Origin: Atriophallophorus winterbourni
Taxonomy: Eukaryota > Platyhelminthes > Trematoda > Plagiorchiida > Microphallidae
Reading direction: 5' to 3'
Assembly (NCBI GenBank): GCA_013407085.1
Contig: JACCGJ010018192.1
Location: 62,001-126,000, forward strand
Length of the DNA stretch: 64,000 bases
Both the position numbers and the translations under genes were made by a program. The notes below the pieces were generated by a model, which was not told where the DNA came from, made no database searches, and saw only the letters and a list, made by a program, of their open reading frames with translations. Each line of letters begins with the position of its first letter. Positions within the stretch are counted from its first letter, which is position 1. Shown here one piece after another: positions 1-10,806 of this stretch.

Positions 1-103
1 CATCTTCCGCACATACATACCACAACGGGTTTTTGAATGTTTGCCGTCATCAGGTGGAGACAGTAAGACTTAGTTCAGTGAGCCATGACATGGTGATAAG
101 TGG
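1..103 (-). repeat. Family B hammerhead repeat unit, left half
   Basis: This is the end of a retrozyme-like family B unit (see 20986-22340). A decayed hammerhead lies at 21-59 on the minus strand. It keeps CTGATGA and the AAACA loop, but the GAAA core reads CAAA and the stem III palindrome is lost. The unit is cut at 103 by a composite insertion and resumes at 1489. Confidence 0.7.
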
Positions 104-250
104 TTGTTGTTGGCCTCCGTCGGTCGATGTCGACCATGGATGTACATCACAATCGCATGAATTTCATGTTTTGCAGCTTTTTGGATGACTAAACAGTCCG
201 ATTTGGGAGGAACAATCTTTCCCGCAGCGCTTGCAACGATAGTCAGAACT
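104..250 (-). mobile_element. LINE-a 3' end fragment
   Basis: The 3' terminal part of a non-LTR retrotransposon, called LINE-a here, ends in GGCCAACAACAA on the minus strand. The same sequence occurs at 977-1488, 47133-47600, 50079-50400, 52382-52515 and 57796-58225. It is joined at about 250, in the same orientation, to gag-like sequence. Confidence 0.8.
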
Positions 251-845
251 TCAGAACGTCTGCGTCTGCTGGTGATTGAAGACTGCAAACGAACATCAAG
301 CATTTGAACTGATTTGGTGTCATCCAACAAAGCTTGAATCATTCACACTCTCGATTGATGTTAGCAGCATGCGTGGTGTAGTCGTCTGTTTCCTTTTTCA
401 TCAGTTTGAGGAAATTTTAACGAATGCTGAATAAAGATGATTGCTCGCCAAAAATTGTCGTGTGTTCCAATGGTTTCGTCAAAGGTGAACTCTCCAGCAC
501 ATTTTGGAAGAATATAGTTAGAGTAACGTTCGTGCTCAACAGGACCAAGTTTTCTCAACAATAGGCAAACAAGCCATGCATCGCCTTGACCTGCTAGTTC
601 ATTCGAAAAATGTCTTCGTATTTCTGGAATTAAGCAATGTTGTTCCCGATACTGCATTAAAATGGAACTCTGTGATGGATGCTGCGATTGAGTCGATTGA
701 TTCTTGATGTGTCTGTTATTTGGGTTATTCTTTGATATTCAGCTTCTGCGAAGAAAGCTCCATGAGCTGCTTCTACCATTTTTCAAACTGCGCTTGCTGT
801 TGCTGGAGTAATGCTTGCATTTGCTCAAAGCTGATAGCCATATCC
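251..845 (-). pseudogene. Gypsy/Ty3-like gag pseudogene
   Basis: Read on the minus strand from an ATG at about 845, the product starts MAISFEQMQALLQQQQAQFE, a glutamine-rich start typical of flatworm Gypsy-type Gag. Further on come CAGEFTFDETIGT, then in shifted frames IFGEQSSLFSIR, DDYTTHAANINRECE and QFKCLMFVCSLQSP. Together these match the Gag capsid order. At least three frame changes and an internal stop show it is dead. No protease, RT or integrase follows, because the 3' side joins LINE-a at 250. What is seen is the motif order; the assignment to Ty3/Gypsy rests on family knowledge and could instead be another LTR class. Confidence 0.65.
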
Positions 846-976
846 CGTCGCCAAGTCTGTTGTGTTTTTGAAGCGAGTTCCGGCTGACCCAACACTCACG
901 CAAGTGGGAGAAGACGACTGACAGGATGCTTCATTTATTTACAGCTCATTTTTATATATAATCCACAATTAGCCAA
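846..976 (-). other. Probable LTR end and leader of the gag element
   Basis: Immediately upstream of the gag start on the minus strand there is TTATATATAAAAAT, a TATA-like box, then about 100 nt ending in TTGGCGACGGGATATGG. This resembles the U3-R-U5 and primer-binding region of an LTR element. No second LTR is visible, so the call rests on position. Confidence 0.35.
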
Positions 977-1488
977 TTGTTGTTGTTGGCCTCCGTCGGT
1001 CGATGTCGGCCATGGATGTTTATCACATCGCATGAATTTCATGTTTTGCAACTTTTTGAATGACTAAACAGTCCGATTCGGGAGGAACAATCTCTTCCGC
1101 AGCGCTTGCAACGATAGTAAGAACTCTGTTGTATTACATCAGTTGCACGCCGGCAGCGTGATCTGCGTTCAGCAGCCAGGAGCTGTATTTGCTCCTCCCC
1201 GGCTTGCAGTCGACGCTTTACACAATGCCTCCAAAGTGATCGGTCAAGAGCAAGTTCTTCCCAGCTTGCGGGGTCTATGTCAAGAGCTTTCGTATCTCTT
1301 TTGCAAACATCTTTGTACCGCAAGTGCGGTCTGCTCAATGGTCGACTTCCTAATTGCAACTCACCGTAGATTGGATCTTCCGGAATACGACCATTTTCCA
1401 TTCTATAGACATGACCGAGCCACCGCAGGCGGCGCTGACGTAATAGGGTGAACATGCTCTGTAGACCAGCATTTGAAAGCACTTCAGC
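977..1488 (-). mobile_element. LINE-a 3' fragment with C-terminal RT and zinc finger
   Basis: This 5'-truncated non-LTR retrotransposon encodes, on the minus strand from 1482 to 1039, the ORF2 C-terminus. It includes RRLRWLGHVYRMENGRIPED, then LRYKDVCKRDTKALDIDP, and a terminal zinc finger YRCKRCGRDCSSRIGLFSHS. The 3' UTR ends in GGCCAACAACAACAA. The RRLRWLGHV block is a hallmark of this animal LINE class. Catalytic RT motifs are missing because of 5' truncation. Together with 104-976 it is flanked by the 12-bp direct repeat GGTGATAAGTGG (92-103 and 1489-1500). Confidence 0.85.
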
Positions 1489-1720
1489 GGTGATAAGTGG
1501 TAAACAAGTTAATACTTCAGAGTCAAAGTAAAATAGAGTTTCTAAACACTTTAATCCCTGGTAAAGCGCTCATGGCACTAACGGTTGGCTGACGTTTATT
1601 TTGCTTACAACTGTAATCATCGCCTTGAGTGCTTTACCAGAAATCACAATGTCATTCTGTGTTTGAATACCGTATTCAACGTCCTACAAATGTTCATATG
1701 TGGTATTTCTTTATTTCTAT
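1489..1720. repeat. Family B hammerhead repeat remnant
   Basis: GGTGATAAGTGG followed by TAAACAAG continues the family B unit interrupted at 103. At 1622-1665 the block CGCCTTGAGTGC followed by AATCACAATGTCATTCTGTG is the family B internal segment, here on the plus strand. No ribozyme core survives. Confidence 0.55.
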
Positions 1721-2861
1721 TCTATTTGATAGTATTATTCGAATGCTGATCAATTTGTATGTACTCTGACCAGACCAGCTGCATCGATACTTTTGTAATA
1801 ATACAAAGCAGTTTTCCACCCTGGTTGTTCTTACATAAATGCGTATAGCATCAGTGCAACACCATCAAGAGATCCTTTTAACAGATAACACAATAGCATA
1901 CAACGAGAGGGATGAGTGTATCTGTATCATGATTTTACCAAGGCTGATGGTTTTATTCGTGTTGTCATTAATCTGTAGGACTGATTACACGCGCACTACA
2001 ATTGTTCGTGCTTCGTGTAGGCCTTCGATGTTGTTGATAGTGTCAATTTCGGAATAAATTACTTGATATAGTATCGGATTTCACCGTAAGTTCGGATGTA
2101 TCCGGAGCTGTTAGGCGACCATTTTCGTGAGTCCTTAGTGTATGCTTTGTAAGCTATCCAAAGATTTAATGGGCTGTCTCTAATAAAATAAAGAGCCATT
2201 AAAAAGAAAGAGGTTGAAAATCGTCTCTAATCGACTATCCTTTTTCCACTTAACAATATACTTCACAAGTTAATTAATTAATTATCAAATTCAATAAATA
2301 AAATTCTACGGAAATTAAATTGCATTAATTAGGCATATGAATTTCAGAAAAAGAGGGCTTCTATCTCATTTTAACCAAACAAAAATCTTTACGTGTGATA
2401 AGACGTCATCTGTGATTCGATTGATATGCAAAACAAAACTAAATTTCCAGTAATAAATAATACCCATTTCGGATTTATTGAACGAATTTTATGTCGCGCT
2501 GTTTTAATATACATCGAGATATCCGACAAAATGTTAATGAACTGCAAATTTAATTTGCCATTTCTGACGGTCGCTATTATTGAAAACCTATCTTCAGCAT
2601 TTTATTTATTTAGAAAAATTCATCTTGGTGTAACGAATCTCTATTCACAAAGTAATCTTCACCACACCGATTAAATTGTAAAATTATTTGTGTACGAGCA
2701 CAATATCATCCCTAAACTGGAGATTCTGTCGCTAGTAAATGGCAGTCAAATGATGCGCACCTCTTAACAATCACGTACTCAAAATCGACCCTTAAAATTA
2801 AACATGCCATTTGTAATAGTTGAAGGAATTTCTCATTTGATCTGCATGTGCGTTTCATGAT
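1721..2861. other. AT-rich stretch without recognisable gene
   Basis: Only short open frames (72 and 82 codons) without recognisable motifs. I see no tandem repeat or transposon end. Confidence 0.5.
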
Positions 2862-2906
2862 TTGAAGCGAAGCTACTAAAAAGTTAACTGCTTTGCTTCA
2901 CACACA
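2862..2906 (+). promoter_or_regulatory. Upstream block shared by two dynein light chain genes
   Basis: GAAGCGAAGCTACTAAAA followed about 15 nt later by TTGCTTCACACA. The same arrangement lies at 7427-7470 upstream of the second gene. The outer GAAGC and GCTTC form an inverted repeat. The two blocks are far better conserved than their surroundings, so this is either a shared cis-element or the edge of the duplicated segment. Confidence 0.5.
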
Positions 2907-2933
2907 CGCTCACACACTGGGTGATGCGTACTC

Positions 2934-2942
2934 ATATATAAA
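2934..2942 (+). promoter_or_regulatory. TATA box of first dynein light chain gene
   Basis: ATATATAAA lies 55 nt before the ATG at 2998. That leaves room for transcription to start about 30 nt downstream and give a short 5' UTR. Confidence 0.5.
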
Positions 2943-2997
2943 GTGTGAGAAATACACAGAGCAAAGCTAGTCAAAATTCGATACGACTCAAACAATC

Positions 2998-3348
2998 ATG
3001 GGTGAACGGAAAGCGGTGATCAAAAATGCCGACATGCCGGACGGAATGCAAGAAGATGCGGTGCACACAGCTGCATATGCATTGGACAAATTCCAACTGG
3101 AAAAAGATATTGCAGCTCATTTAAAAAAGGAATTTGATCGAAAATATCAGCCGACGTGGCACTGTATTGTTGGAAAGAATTTCGGCAGGTAGATATCCCG
3201 AAATATTACATTAAGTTTTGCATAATTTTGACAATGAAATTTCATTTCACTTCCGTTTTCTTATTTCAGCTACGTCACGCATGAATCACAAAATTTCGTT
3301 TATTTCTATTTGCAAGATCGGGCATTCTTGCTGTTCAAGTCAGGTTAA
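2998..3348 (+). CDS. Dynein light chain, LC8 type (copy 1)
   Basis: LC8 is a small homodimeric hub that binds the dynein intermediate chain and many other partners in the cytoplasm. Two exons, 2998-3188 and 3270-3348, flank an 81-bp intron (GT at 3189, TTATTTCAG before 3270) that splits a serine codon. The 89-residue product has the usual LC8 length. It carries [10 protein letters not shown] at the N-terminus, the [15 protein letters not shown] helix, the LC8 signature [15 protein letters not shown] across the splice junction, and the C-terminal strands [17 protein letters not shown]. These residues closely match canonical metazoan LC8, so partner binding should be retained. The ATG follows a TATA box at the expected distance. 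Neighbours are non-coding. It pairs closely with copy 2 at 7537. Confidence 0.95.
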
Positions 3349-3394
3349 TCGAATGACGTTGGTCATGCACTTCCTCTTTCAATGTCGTTGAAAA

Positions 3395-3400
3395 AATAAA
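3395..3400 (+). terminator. Polyadenylation signal of copy 1
   Basis: AATAAA lies 47 nt after the TAA stop at 3346-3348, the usual spacing for a short 3' UTR. Confidence 0.6.
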
Positions 3401-3639
3401 TTTTATTTGAATAGATTTTCTCAATCTTTCTAGCAAATATCTTCAGGGCCAGAATGCGATTGAAAATTTATCTATTTTCATTGAGTTAGTTTTGATACAA
3501 TAATTATTATTTGGGCAAATGGGAATAACAGTATAATTTTGTAAATGTTTACAATGATAAGATATCGAACTATGCAAACGTTAATTTTGATAAAAATGGG
3601 CGACTTTTTAGCAGAGTAATTATGCCATATTAGTGAGAA

Positions 3640-3780
3640 GAAATTTGTATACAATCGCTTTAAGCAGTGTTAGGGAAACCTATCACTTCAGATACAAAAA
3701 AGTGTCGTCAGATCAAGAATGATAGTCAAGACAGCGAGCATGAAAGGTCCCAACCAATTGCACACAATTTTCTTCTCATT
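3640..3780 (-). repeat. Decayed PLE-type terminal hammerhead region
   Basis: On the minus strand this reads TCTGACGA, a stem-loop ending CTGAAGTG, then GATAGG where GAAACG is expected. The flanks (GAGCATGAAAGG equivalents, TGTCTTGACTATCA) parallel the PLE terminus at 56276-56350. It is a remnant of the same element end with a mutated core. Confidence 0.45.
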
Positions 3781-5199
3781 ATTAATGCCCAGTCGGTCGC
3801 AAACATATTCAAATCAATTTTTGTCTTGTTAAGAGAATAAATAAATTTTATGCATAAAGTCTTCTCTGTTCTATCAAAAATCTGAGGCAGATATTCCAAA
3901 ACAGATCGGGGCGGAATTCTTATTTCGTGGGAAGCTTTCTGCAGTTGTGACACAATATTGAAGAAAGCTCGATCTCTATTTGGTATGCAATAGCGTAAAA
4001 TATAACGAGCATAACAAATAGGAAAGCAAAATGTTGCATTTTAAACCGATAGGGAAGTAAACGTCATAAAAATAAAGCTGGTTCTATAAGCTTGTGGTTA
4101 GCTTTTGTCTCTTTGTTAACTATACAATGTCCCAGGTGTAAATTATCCAGAACTCAGAATTCACAAATGTCAATGATAGAAAAACTAATAAGCTGAACAA
4201 AGACCAACAGATGACGAGGTATATGAAGCAAAACGTGAAATCATTCTAGAGTTAATAAGGGCAATCATATCGCGCGAGAGTTGTCATGTATACATCATGC
4301 TTTTGAGAGTTAACTATAAGCAACTCGGAGTGTAAGTTTTCATTATGGCACTTGATTTAAAGGTTAAAGATTTCACGGCAAATAGATTCAGTTTAGGAGA
4401 TTGATGTTCAAGTTAGAACATTATTATTTTCGAAACCATGACACCTGATTTTAATCGAAATTGGCATTTAATTTACATACGCGATAGGCAAGTATTGCGT
4501 ATTGTCGCCAATTGTGTTCATGACGAATTTTATTATGTCAAAATGTTAGATAACTAAAAAGAATAGAGTAACCAGTTGCTCACATCGTCCGCATAAAAAA
4601 AGAATCACACAGAGGGAGAAGAAGTGCCTTCTGGGTATGAGGCTGTTAATTTGACTGTTTCATTCCGAATTGTGTGGGCGAACTTTCCCTGGCCTGTGAA
4701 AAATTGCCCTGCTATAAACGAAAGAAGTCTATTACATTGTATGATCTGTGAAATTCCAACAAGCAGCAGAAATCAATTATTGCTCATTCGTTCTTTGATA
4801 CATGAATGGTTTGTATAACTGTCCATCTTAAATCTTTATTGAATCGACGAATTTATTTTCAGTTGATATTGATTTAAATAACGGACTGGTAGAGAGCCTA
4901 TTTATTAGCATGAATTTTCATAAGCAACGATAAAGTTAACTATCGTTTGAAGTGCATAGGTAATTCAACATCTTTCGAATGGATAATCAAGCAGCAAGGC
5001 TTAATTTGTTTAGCAGTTCATCTATCTTAGGCTTATAATAATTTACAAGGAGAGTAGCTTTTGTGAATCACTCAATCATTGACATCAATTATGCAAAAAT
5101 GTCGTTTTTTATGCAGATATATATTTACTTTTATATTGTTTACCACATCAAATTTATTGAACTACTTCTGCTATTCACAAAGTTATTTCTGGCCAAGTA
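3781..5199. other. Non-coding stretch
   Basis: AT-rich sequence with only short open frames lacking family motifs. No repeat structure recognised. Confidence 0.45.
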
Positions 5200-5640
5200 G
5201 TCGAGGCGCTTATACTCGACCATCAAATTGTCATGCACACACCCATTCAACTACACCTTGAGAAAGATTTTCTGTGGTTCACCATCATAAGTTAGAGATA
5301 GTAAGATCTGTTGTAGTGAATTTTGAAACATTGTTTGAGTGATAAACAAAGATATAGTTGCTGGACAGTAACAGGTGTTTGAGTGAGGTGTGTGAGCACC
5401 ATAATGTATTAACGTTTGAAAGCAAATTCTGCGCTTGTCCATGAATACTTTTGTGCTTGTGTATTCGTAAATCGTGGTTCTTTGTAAGAATTCTCTACAA
5501 CAGTGACATACCAGCATCACTTTGTTTATCACTTCCTTACTGCTTCAAAGCTCATAGAACCTAACAATACTGTCTCTAGTCTGTAAGACAAACAGTCAGA
5601 AAGCTGTTGCGTTGTGTCAGTTAGTTGCTATGACCAATAC
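5200..5640. repeat. Family B hammerhead repeat, inverted pair, decayed
   Basis: Two old family B ends face outward. Near 5240-5300 the CACCATCATAAG region is a minus-strand core remnant. Near 5560-5620 CTGTCTCTAGTCTG, AAACAGTCAGAAAG is a plus-strand remnant that keeps the AAACA loop and GAAA. Family B internal sequence (CGTGGTTCTTTGTAAG, CAACAGTGACATACCAGC) lies between them. Cores are too mutated to cleave. Confidence 0.55.
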
Positions 5641-5929
5641 AATATCTTACTTACTTACAGAATTGCCGTACGAAAAAATCACCGGTGACCTTGAAATGCA
5701 CTTAATTAGGAGGAATATTAAAGGAGTCATAGAGTAACTAGTGGTGGAGACTGGGCCCGGAAATTATTGCCCAAGGCCATTTCAAGTTATCGCGCGGCAG
5801 CTAAGTCAAACCTGTCCGCTGTTCGTATTTTGGTTCATCGGTCCAACATGAACCACGTCGCATGCACACAATTTATATCTGAGGTCAACCTGTCCAACAC
5901 CTTGGAATCCCAAAATACAAGGGAATCCG

Positions 5930-6370
5930 ATTGATCAAAGGCGTTCATTACGCAAAAGAAGAATATCGAAACACACGACAATATTATGTATAACGAAAAC
6001 AAACAATCTCAGCAATGATCCTCAACATATTTGTCCCGGATGTCAGGTCGATCTGATTTGTCAGTCGATTTTATGCCAACCGGTAGACGTCGAGACATCG
6101 CCACCGCGTCTTCGCTTGACCCACATTGACGAATTGCATATCGTTCGATTGCGACTGACGTTGTCCATATTATAATAATTTCGAAGATGCTGTTGCTTGA
6201 ACTGTTTGAATGCAATCATCCAGAAACCCAAAATATTACGAGTTCGCAAATGTCGTCATCGATATTTTCGTCGTTTCTTGCTGATTTGATGTGCCGGAGA
6301 TCGGAGTTATGCATTTCGAAGCTCGTGATTAACAATCATCGCTAATGCGCTTCGTACCTCCACAATAGAA
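5930..6370 (+). repeat. Dispersed repeat R1, copy 1 (decayed coding sequence)
   Basis: This segment is similar over about 330 bp to 47810-48130. Shared blocks include TGTCCCGG-TGTCA, TGCCAACCGGTA and GACGAATTGCAT. In both copies one plus-strand frame reads CPGC, then CQPV about 15 residues on, then a D-E/N-L-H block. This suggests a decayed protein-coding source that I cannot name. Only two copies are seen in the window. Confidence 0.5.
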
Positions 6371-6557
6371 AAAATTAGCAATTTTTAGTAAAAGATAATG
6401 CAGTTTGCTGTGAACTTTGTATTGTATGAAGTTTTCATTGATGCGATACCTAATGTCAATCGATCTGCAGCATTCTAACCTTTTATTATGCGCGTCGGAT
6501 TACTCAATGTGAGGCATTAATGCACCCGGAAAATCCACCAGCGAACCAACCCCACGA

Positions 6558-6978
6558 ATGAGTCAAATTTGTTATAACACATTGGTGTCCTTTTATGAAT
6601 TCATAAAATTATCATCAACATTTTTATTCATACCTTTATCATGTGGCGCTGCAAATTATTCGCTTTTTAACCACAAATCCTTCAAACCCCAAGAGAGTAA
6701 ATGTAATGATTCAGAATTATTGGTAAATGACACAGGTAAAAGTATCTGCTCTTTCATTGAAATTCAACAACCAAACTAACTTTGACGATATTACTTCAAA
6801 GTTGAATATTTATAATTTTGCTGAGGTAAAGAGTATAACTTTACAAAAAACGTGTCTGATTAGCAATAATAGAATCGTTATTCGCGACAGTTCCGGCTTT
6901 GCCGTAAAGGTTACAAGATCAAAAATGCCAAAGTCTGAATACAAAATGTTCTACATATTGGTCAAAAATGCATATTAA
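6558..6978 (+). other. Possible exon pair, function unknown
   Basis: Two overlapping open frames occur. The first (from an ATG at 6558) has a hydrophobic stretch FLFIPLSCGAA that could be a signal or membrane segment; it could splice at ACACAG/GTAAAA near 6736. The second runs through FNNQTNFDDITSKLNIYNFA to a possible donor GCTGAG/GTAAAG near 6822. No family is recognised, and frames of this length can arise by chance in AT-rich DNA. Confidence 0.2.
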
Positions 6979-7426
6979 AAATTTGCGCAAAACTGTGGGC
7001 ATTATCGATGTGCGTTCAACATTCCCATGGTATGAATATTCAAGAATGTCACCTATTTTTTTAATTAAGACAGATCGAATTTTCGATCAGCTTTTGCAAG
7101 TAGAACTGTAATTAGAATACTAAATAATCAATCGATAGATTACATACTTTCCTATTTAGAATATTACAGTTCAAGAATTCTTCGCATTTTTTGTAAAACA
7201 TGCTCAAACCTTAGTAACATTCGCCAGAATTTATAATTAGTGATTTAACTTATGCTCGTTTGAGTTTTTCAATAATATGCGAATTATAATATTCACTTGT
7301 TGTCATAACCAATAATACGATTTGCGGTTAAACAACTCTCACTGCAAACAACGTTGTCTCATATTACATCGTGTAGTTTACCCGGAGATCACACTATTAA
7401 ATGACTGAATGTGTGTGACTTGCGTG

Positions 7427-7470
7427 TTGAAGCGAGGCTACTAAAACGCTGATTGAATTGCTTCACACAG
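7427..7470 (+). promoter_or_regulatory. Upstream block shared with copy 1 gene
   Basis: GAAGCGAGGCTACTAAAA and then TTGCTTCACACA, matching 2862-2906. It lies just before the TATA box of copy 2, as in copy 1. Confidence 0.5.
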
Positions 7471-7487
7471 CAGGTGTTGTGCCTGCA

Positions 7488-7494
7488 TATAAAA
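7488..7494 (+). promoter_or_regulatory. TATA box of second dynein light chain gene
   Basis: TATAAAA lies 49 nt before the proposed ATG at 7537. Confidence 0.55.
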
Positions 7495-7536
7495 CCTGGG
7501 CCGATCGCACAGAGACCAGCTCGTCGAAAATTCAAT

Positions 7537-7910
7537 ATGGAACGTACCAGCACGACTGACCGTAAAGCAGTGATCAAGAATGCCGACATGACGACCGAAA
7601 TGCAAGAAGATGCAGTGCACACAGCTGCATATGCTTTAGACAAATTCCAACTAGAAAAAGATATCGCGGCTCATTTGAAAAAAGAGTTTGATCGAAAATA
7701 TCAACCGACTTGGCATTGCATTGTTGGAAAGCATTTCGGGAGGTAAGGGCTAAAACGTATACTTTGATACTTTTTTTTATAAATGTGCACATTGAATGAA
7801 ATATTTTCATTGATTCTCTTCTCGATTTCAGCTATGTGACTCACGAAACTCAGAACTTCGTGTATTTCTACCTTCAAGATCGGGCATTTTTACTTTTCAA
7901 ATCAGGCTGA
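7537..7910 (+). CDS. Dynein light chain, LC8 type (copy 2)
   Basis: A paralogue of copy 1. Exons are 7537-7742 and 7832-7910. The 89-bp intron (AG/GTAAGG donor, GATTTCAG acceptor) splits the same serine codon. The product is 94 residues, five longer than usual because of an N-terminal start MERTSTTD before [10 protein letters not shown]. The helix [15 protein letters not shown] and the signature [15 protein letters not shown] are intact, and it ends [17 protein letters not shown] exactly like copy 1. An upstream in-frame TTG at 7453 lies 5' of the TATA box, so the ATG at 7537 is preferred. The identical C-terminus and shared promoter block point to a recent duplication. The role should be the same: a dimeric cargo/adaptor subunit of dynein. 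Confidence 0.95.
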
Positions 7911-10666
7911 TTGGAAAGCCGGGCATAAGCGTTTCGTTTTAATTTTGTGAAGCAGTAAAAACAATAATTACAACGATTTTTCCGAGTTTTATTACATTAT
8001 TCTGTGGTTTGACAATCTCTGAGATGCTAACATAATACTGTAGTTTTTATTTATTCAAAGCATACCGATAGCAAATGGAGATATTTCGAGATGTTTGGTT
8101 TTAAAACGGCAAAGTCATGAATTAACATTTCATTGAGCATATTTGAGTATACCGAGCTCAATTTATTTTGATACGTAAAATTGGAAATTATTACCAGAAC
8201 GAAAAGGATGTTGATAGATTCAGCTCACCTCATAAAAATTTATACCTTCGTTATATCTAGGATTTTAAAAGGCCAATGGCATCGACTTTGATAAAGGAGA
8301 TGAAGCCGTTGTAAAATGGATTGCTTCGTATGATAAAATAATTTTAGCTATGGAAGGCAGCTGGTCAAGATATATGTTTCGTTCTATCGAAGCAATTACG
8401 TTCGTGAATTCTTGACGAAAGCTTGAAATCCACGGTTGTCTCGAAAATGCAATTGACTGAGTATATTTCGTCAATAAAACTTTGAATATGGAGCAAGTTT
8501 TAAGTAGGGAATGGTGAATCGTGAGTGAATTTCAAGTTTTTATTCCTGGCCGTCACACTCGGAATTTACTCCCACCCCTGCCTGTGTGGTACGATTCAGA
8601 TACTGTAGGTTTTTAAGTATGATGTTAGCGACCTCTTTCATGACTTGTGCTGGAAAGTTAACGGCAATTTATCAAAGCATGAGTCCTGATAATTCATACT
8701 ATGATTGAAAACGACCTTGCCCCGAGCATACAAGAACTGTGAATCCAATTACATGAATTCAAGCAACACCAAGAAATGGTTAAGGAATCGTAGCAATTCA
8801 TGCTATAATGTGCGAAACATAATAGAAAACCGGAGGGCGTGTTGTCATGAAGAAAATATTCAAGAAAACCGGTTCATCAATTGTAATGTTAAACTGCAAA
8901 ATAAGCAAAAATATCACTGGATGCAACTCACCTCGTACAAACGAATATCTTCATTTGCATTCTACGATTCAAGATGGACGTTGGTGTCCACGTGTGTAAA
9001 GAAGATTGTGCCGCTGAAAATCCGTTTGCCCGTTGTATTTTCTACAAAGGTGTACATTCCGATAATCACTAGATACGCATAGCGCGGGGAAGATGGAACA
9101 AAATAATTCCCAATTATATTTTCAAACCTTGAAACAGAATTAGTGACACCAATACATAAGTCTTGTACGTGGAAGTGAATACACAAAATAGCAACGACAA
9201 TAGACAAGATTTATTAGTTTAATATGTCAAAATCAGCTACCACATGTTTAATTTATTTCTTGCCGAATACTTTGACAATTTTTCTATTCGAAAGTTATAA
9301 ATATATATCTGAATCAAATGAAATATAATATTTACATAAGACGCTTCAAGGTATAATGCACTAAAAATGTCTAAAATGAGATTGTAACCTACCAAATCTC
9401 TTCACTCATTTAGCGCACGATTTGAACTGTAAGTGCAGTTAGATTCAAGATTCAAAATCAACTGGTTTTACACATTGTGTAATAGTAAACATTTACGAAC
9501 ACTTGTATTTTGATTCATAACAGGCTAGCGAACCACACAATAGCGGTACTTATATTTGCTTCGCTTAACGAGAATATATAAAATTGATAATTTACCTAAT
9601 GAACAGAGTATTTTATGTCGCAGTTATTTTGCTACGAAATATCGGTACGCATTTAACACGCCAAAGGTGTAAACTGATTCTTCATGGGCGACCCAACCGT
9701 AATGGCTTTCGGAATATGATCCACCTTAGGACATGTCGCACCTCTAAAACCATCAAGTTTTCAGACGCTTGACAATTCATAGCAAAATTAAAATATGTTC
9801 GATTGCTTTACCAATTTGGTGATGAACTAGAAAAAATGTGAATATATGTAGACGCGAATTTTTAAATAATTTACACATTAGCGACAACGTTAAATAGCGC
9901 ATCTTGAGCATGCTCGTCTTACGAAATCTGTTAGGATCGAAATCATGGAAAAGCAAAATCTTCGTCTAAAACTGCATACGGCATTAACCGAGCGTTTTCG
10001 TAATCTCGACAACTAGCAATCGATCAAGTTCAGCATAGATAAAATAGAGAACTACGGTAATAAAATTGCTCTAATGCAATTAAATCTCATAGTTTGATAA
10101 CATATCTTTCAAATAATTCCAAATAACACATGAAATAATTGCTTAAAACCGGTGATCTGTCATTCAGAGAAATCAAGATTGACCCAATTCATTTTTACAA
10201 AAATGATTTACGTAAGCGGACCTACAATAACCTTTCAGCGTACAATCAAACTATCATCGAGGTAACATATTTTCATCTGATTGCTCGAAATGAGAGTCTT
10301 ACCTAGACATTTGATGCGTATTGGTAGCGCATGCTAAACTTGTCTAGTTTTGAATAATTTGGTCACCGTTTTTCAAGGAAAATGAGTTCTGTTGGATAAA
10401 CCTGATCGAATATGAACGTTGTGATATCCATAATATTTTTACGGTTATTGAATGTGGTAAACGCTGGTTCAACGATTGACACATGGGATAGGAACGTAAA
10501 TGAGCAGCTTCGTTTTCTCAGTTCGTGAAACGTTTATCCTTTCTTAAATCGAAAGTGATAGTGGTAGAATTTACGGCAGCAATTTTTGAGTAGTAGAATT
10601 TTTAAAGGTTATAAAATCGGAATATTCCAATTCCGGGTGAAGATTTTGATCTGTAAGAAACATATC
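7911..10666. other. Non-coding stretch downstream of copy 2
   Basis: No gene recognised. The longest open frame, 8705-9082 (125 codons from a TTG), has no family motif and a length expected by chance in AT-rich DNA. No canonical AATAAA is seen close after the copy 2 stop. Confidence 0.4.
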
Positions 10667-10806
10667 TACCGTACTTTTCGGACTATAAGGCGCACATAAA
10701 AACACTAATCTGTACGAAAAATCGACAGTGAGCCATACAAAAACAGATCGTTCACTGATACTGCGTCTTATAATCCGGTGCGCCTTATAGTCCGAAAAAT
10801 ACGGTA
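10667..10806. mobile_element. 140-bp MITE with near-perfect terminal inverted repeats
   Basis: Both ends carry a 29-bp inverted repeat that starts TACCGTA, contains CGGACTATAAGGCGCAC, and differs at one position. The interior is short and non-coding. This CGGACTATAAGGCGCAC terminus is known from short DNA elements in many animals. The outermost TA may be the target duplication. It is non-autonomous; no transposase is present here. Confidence 0.8.

Noticed and set aside
1143..1451. 102-codon plus-strand frame
   Set aside because: It is the antisense shadow of the LINE-a ORF2 C-terminus on the minus strand.
8705..9082. 125-codon open frame as a gene
   Set aside because: It starts at TTG, has no motif, no splice context and no compositional shift. 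Frames of this length are expected a few times by chance on six frames of 64 kb of AT-rich DNA.
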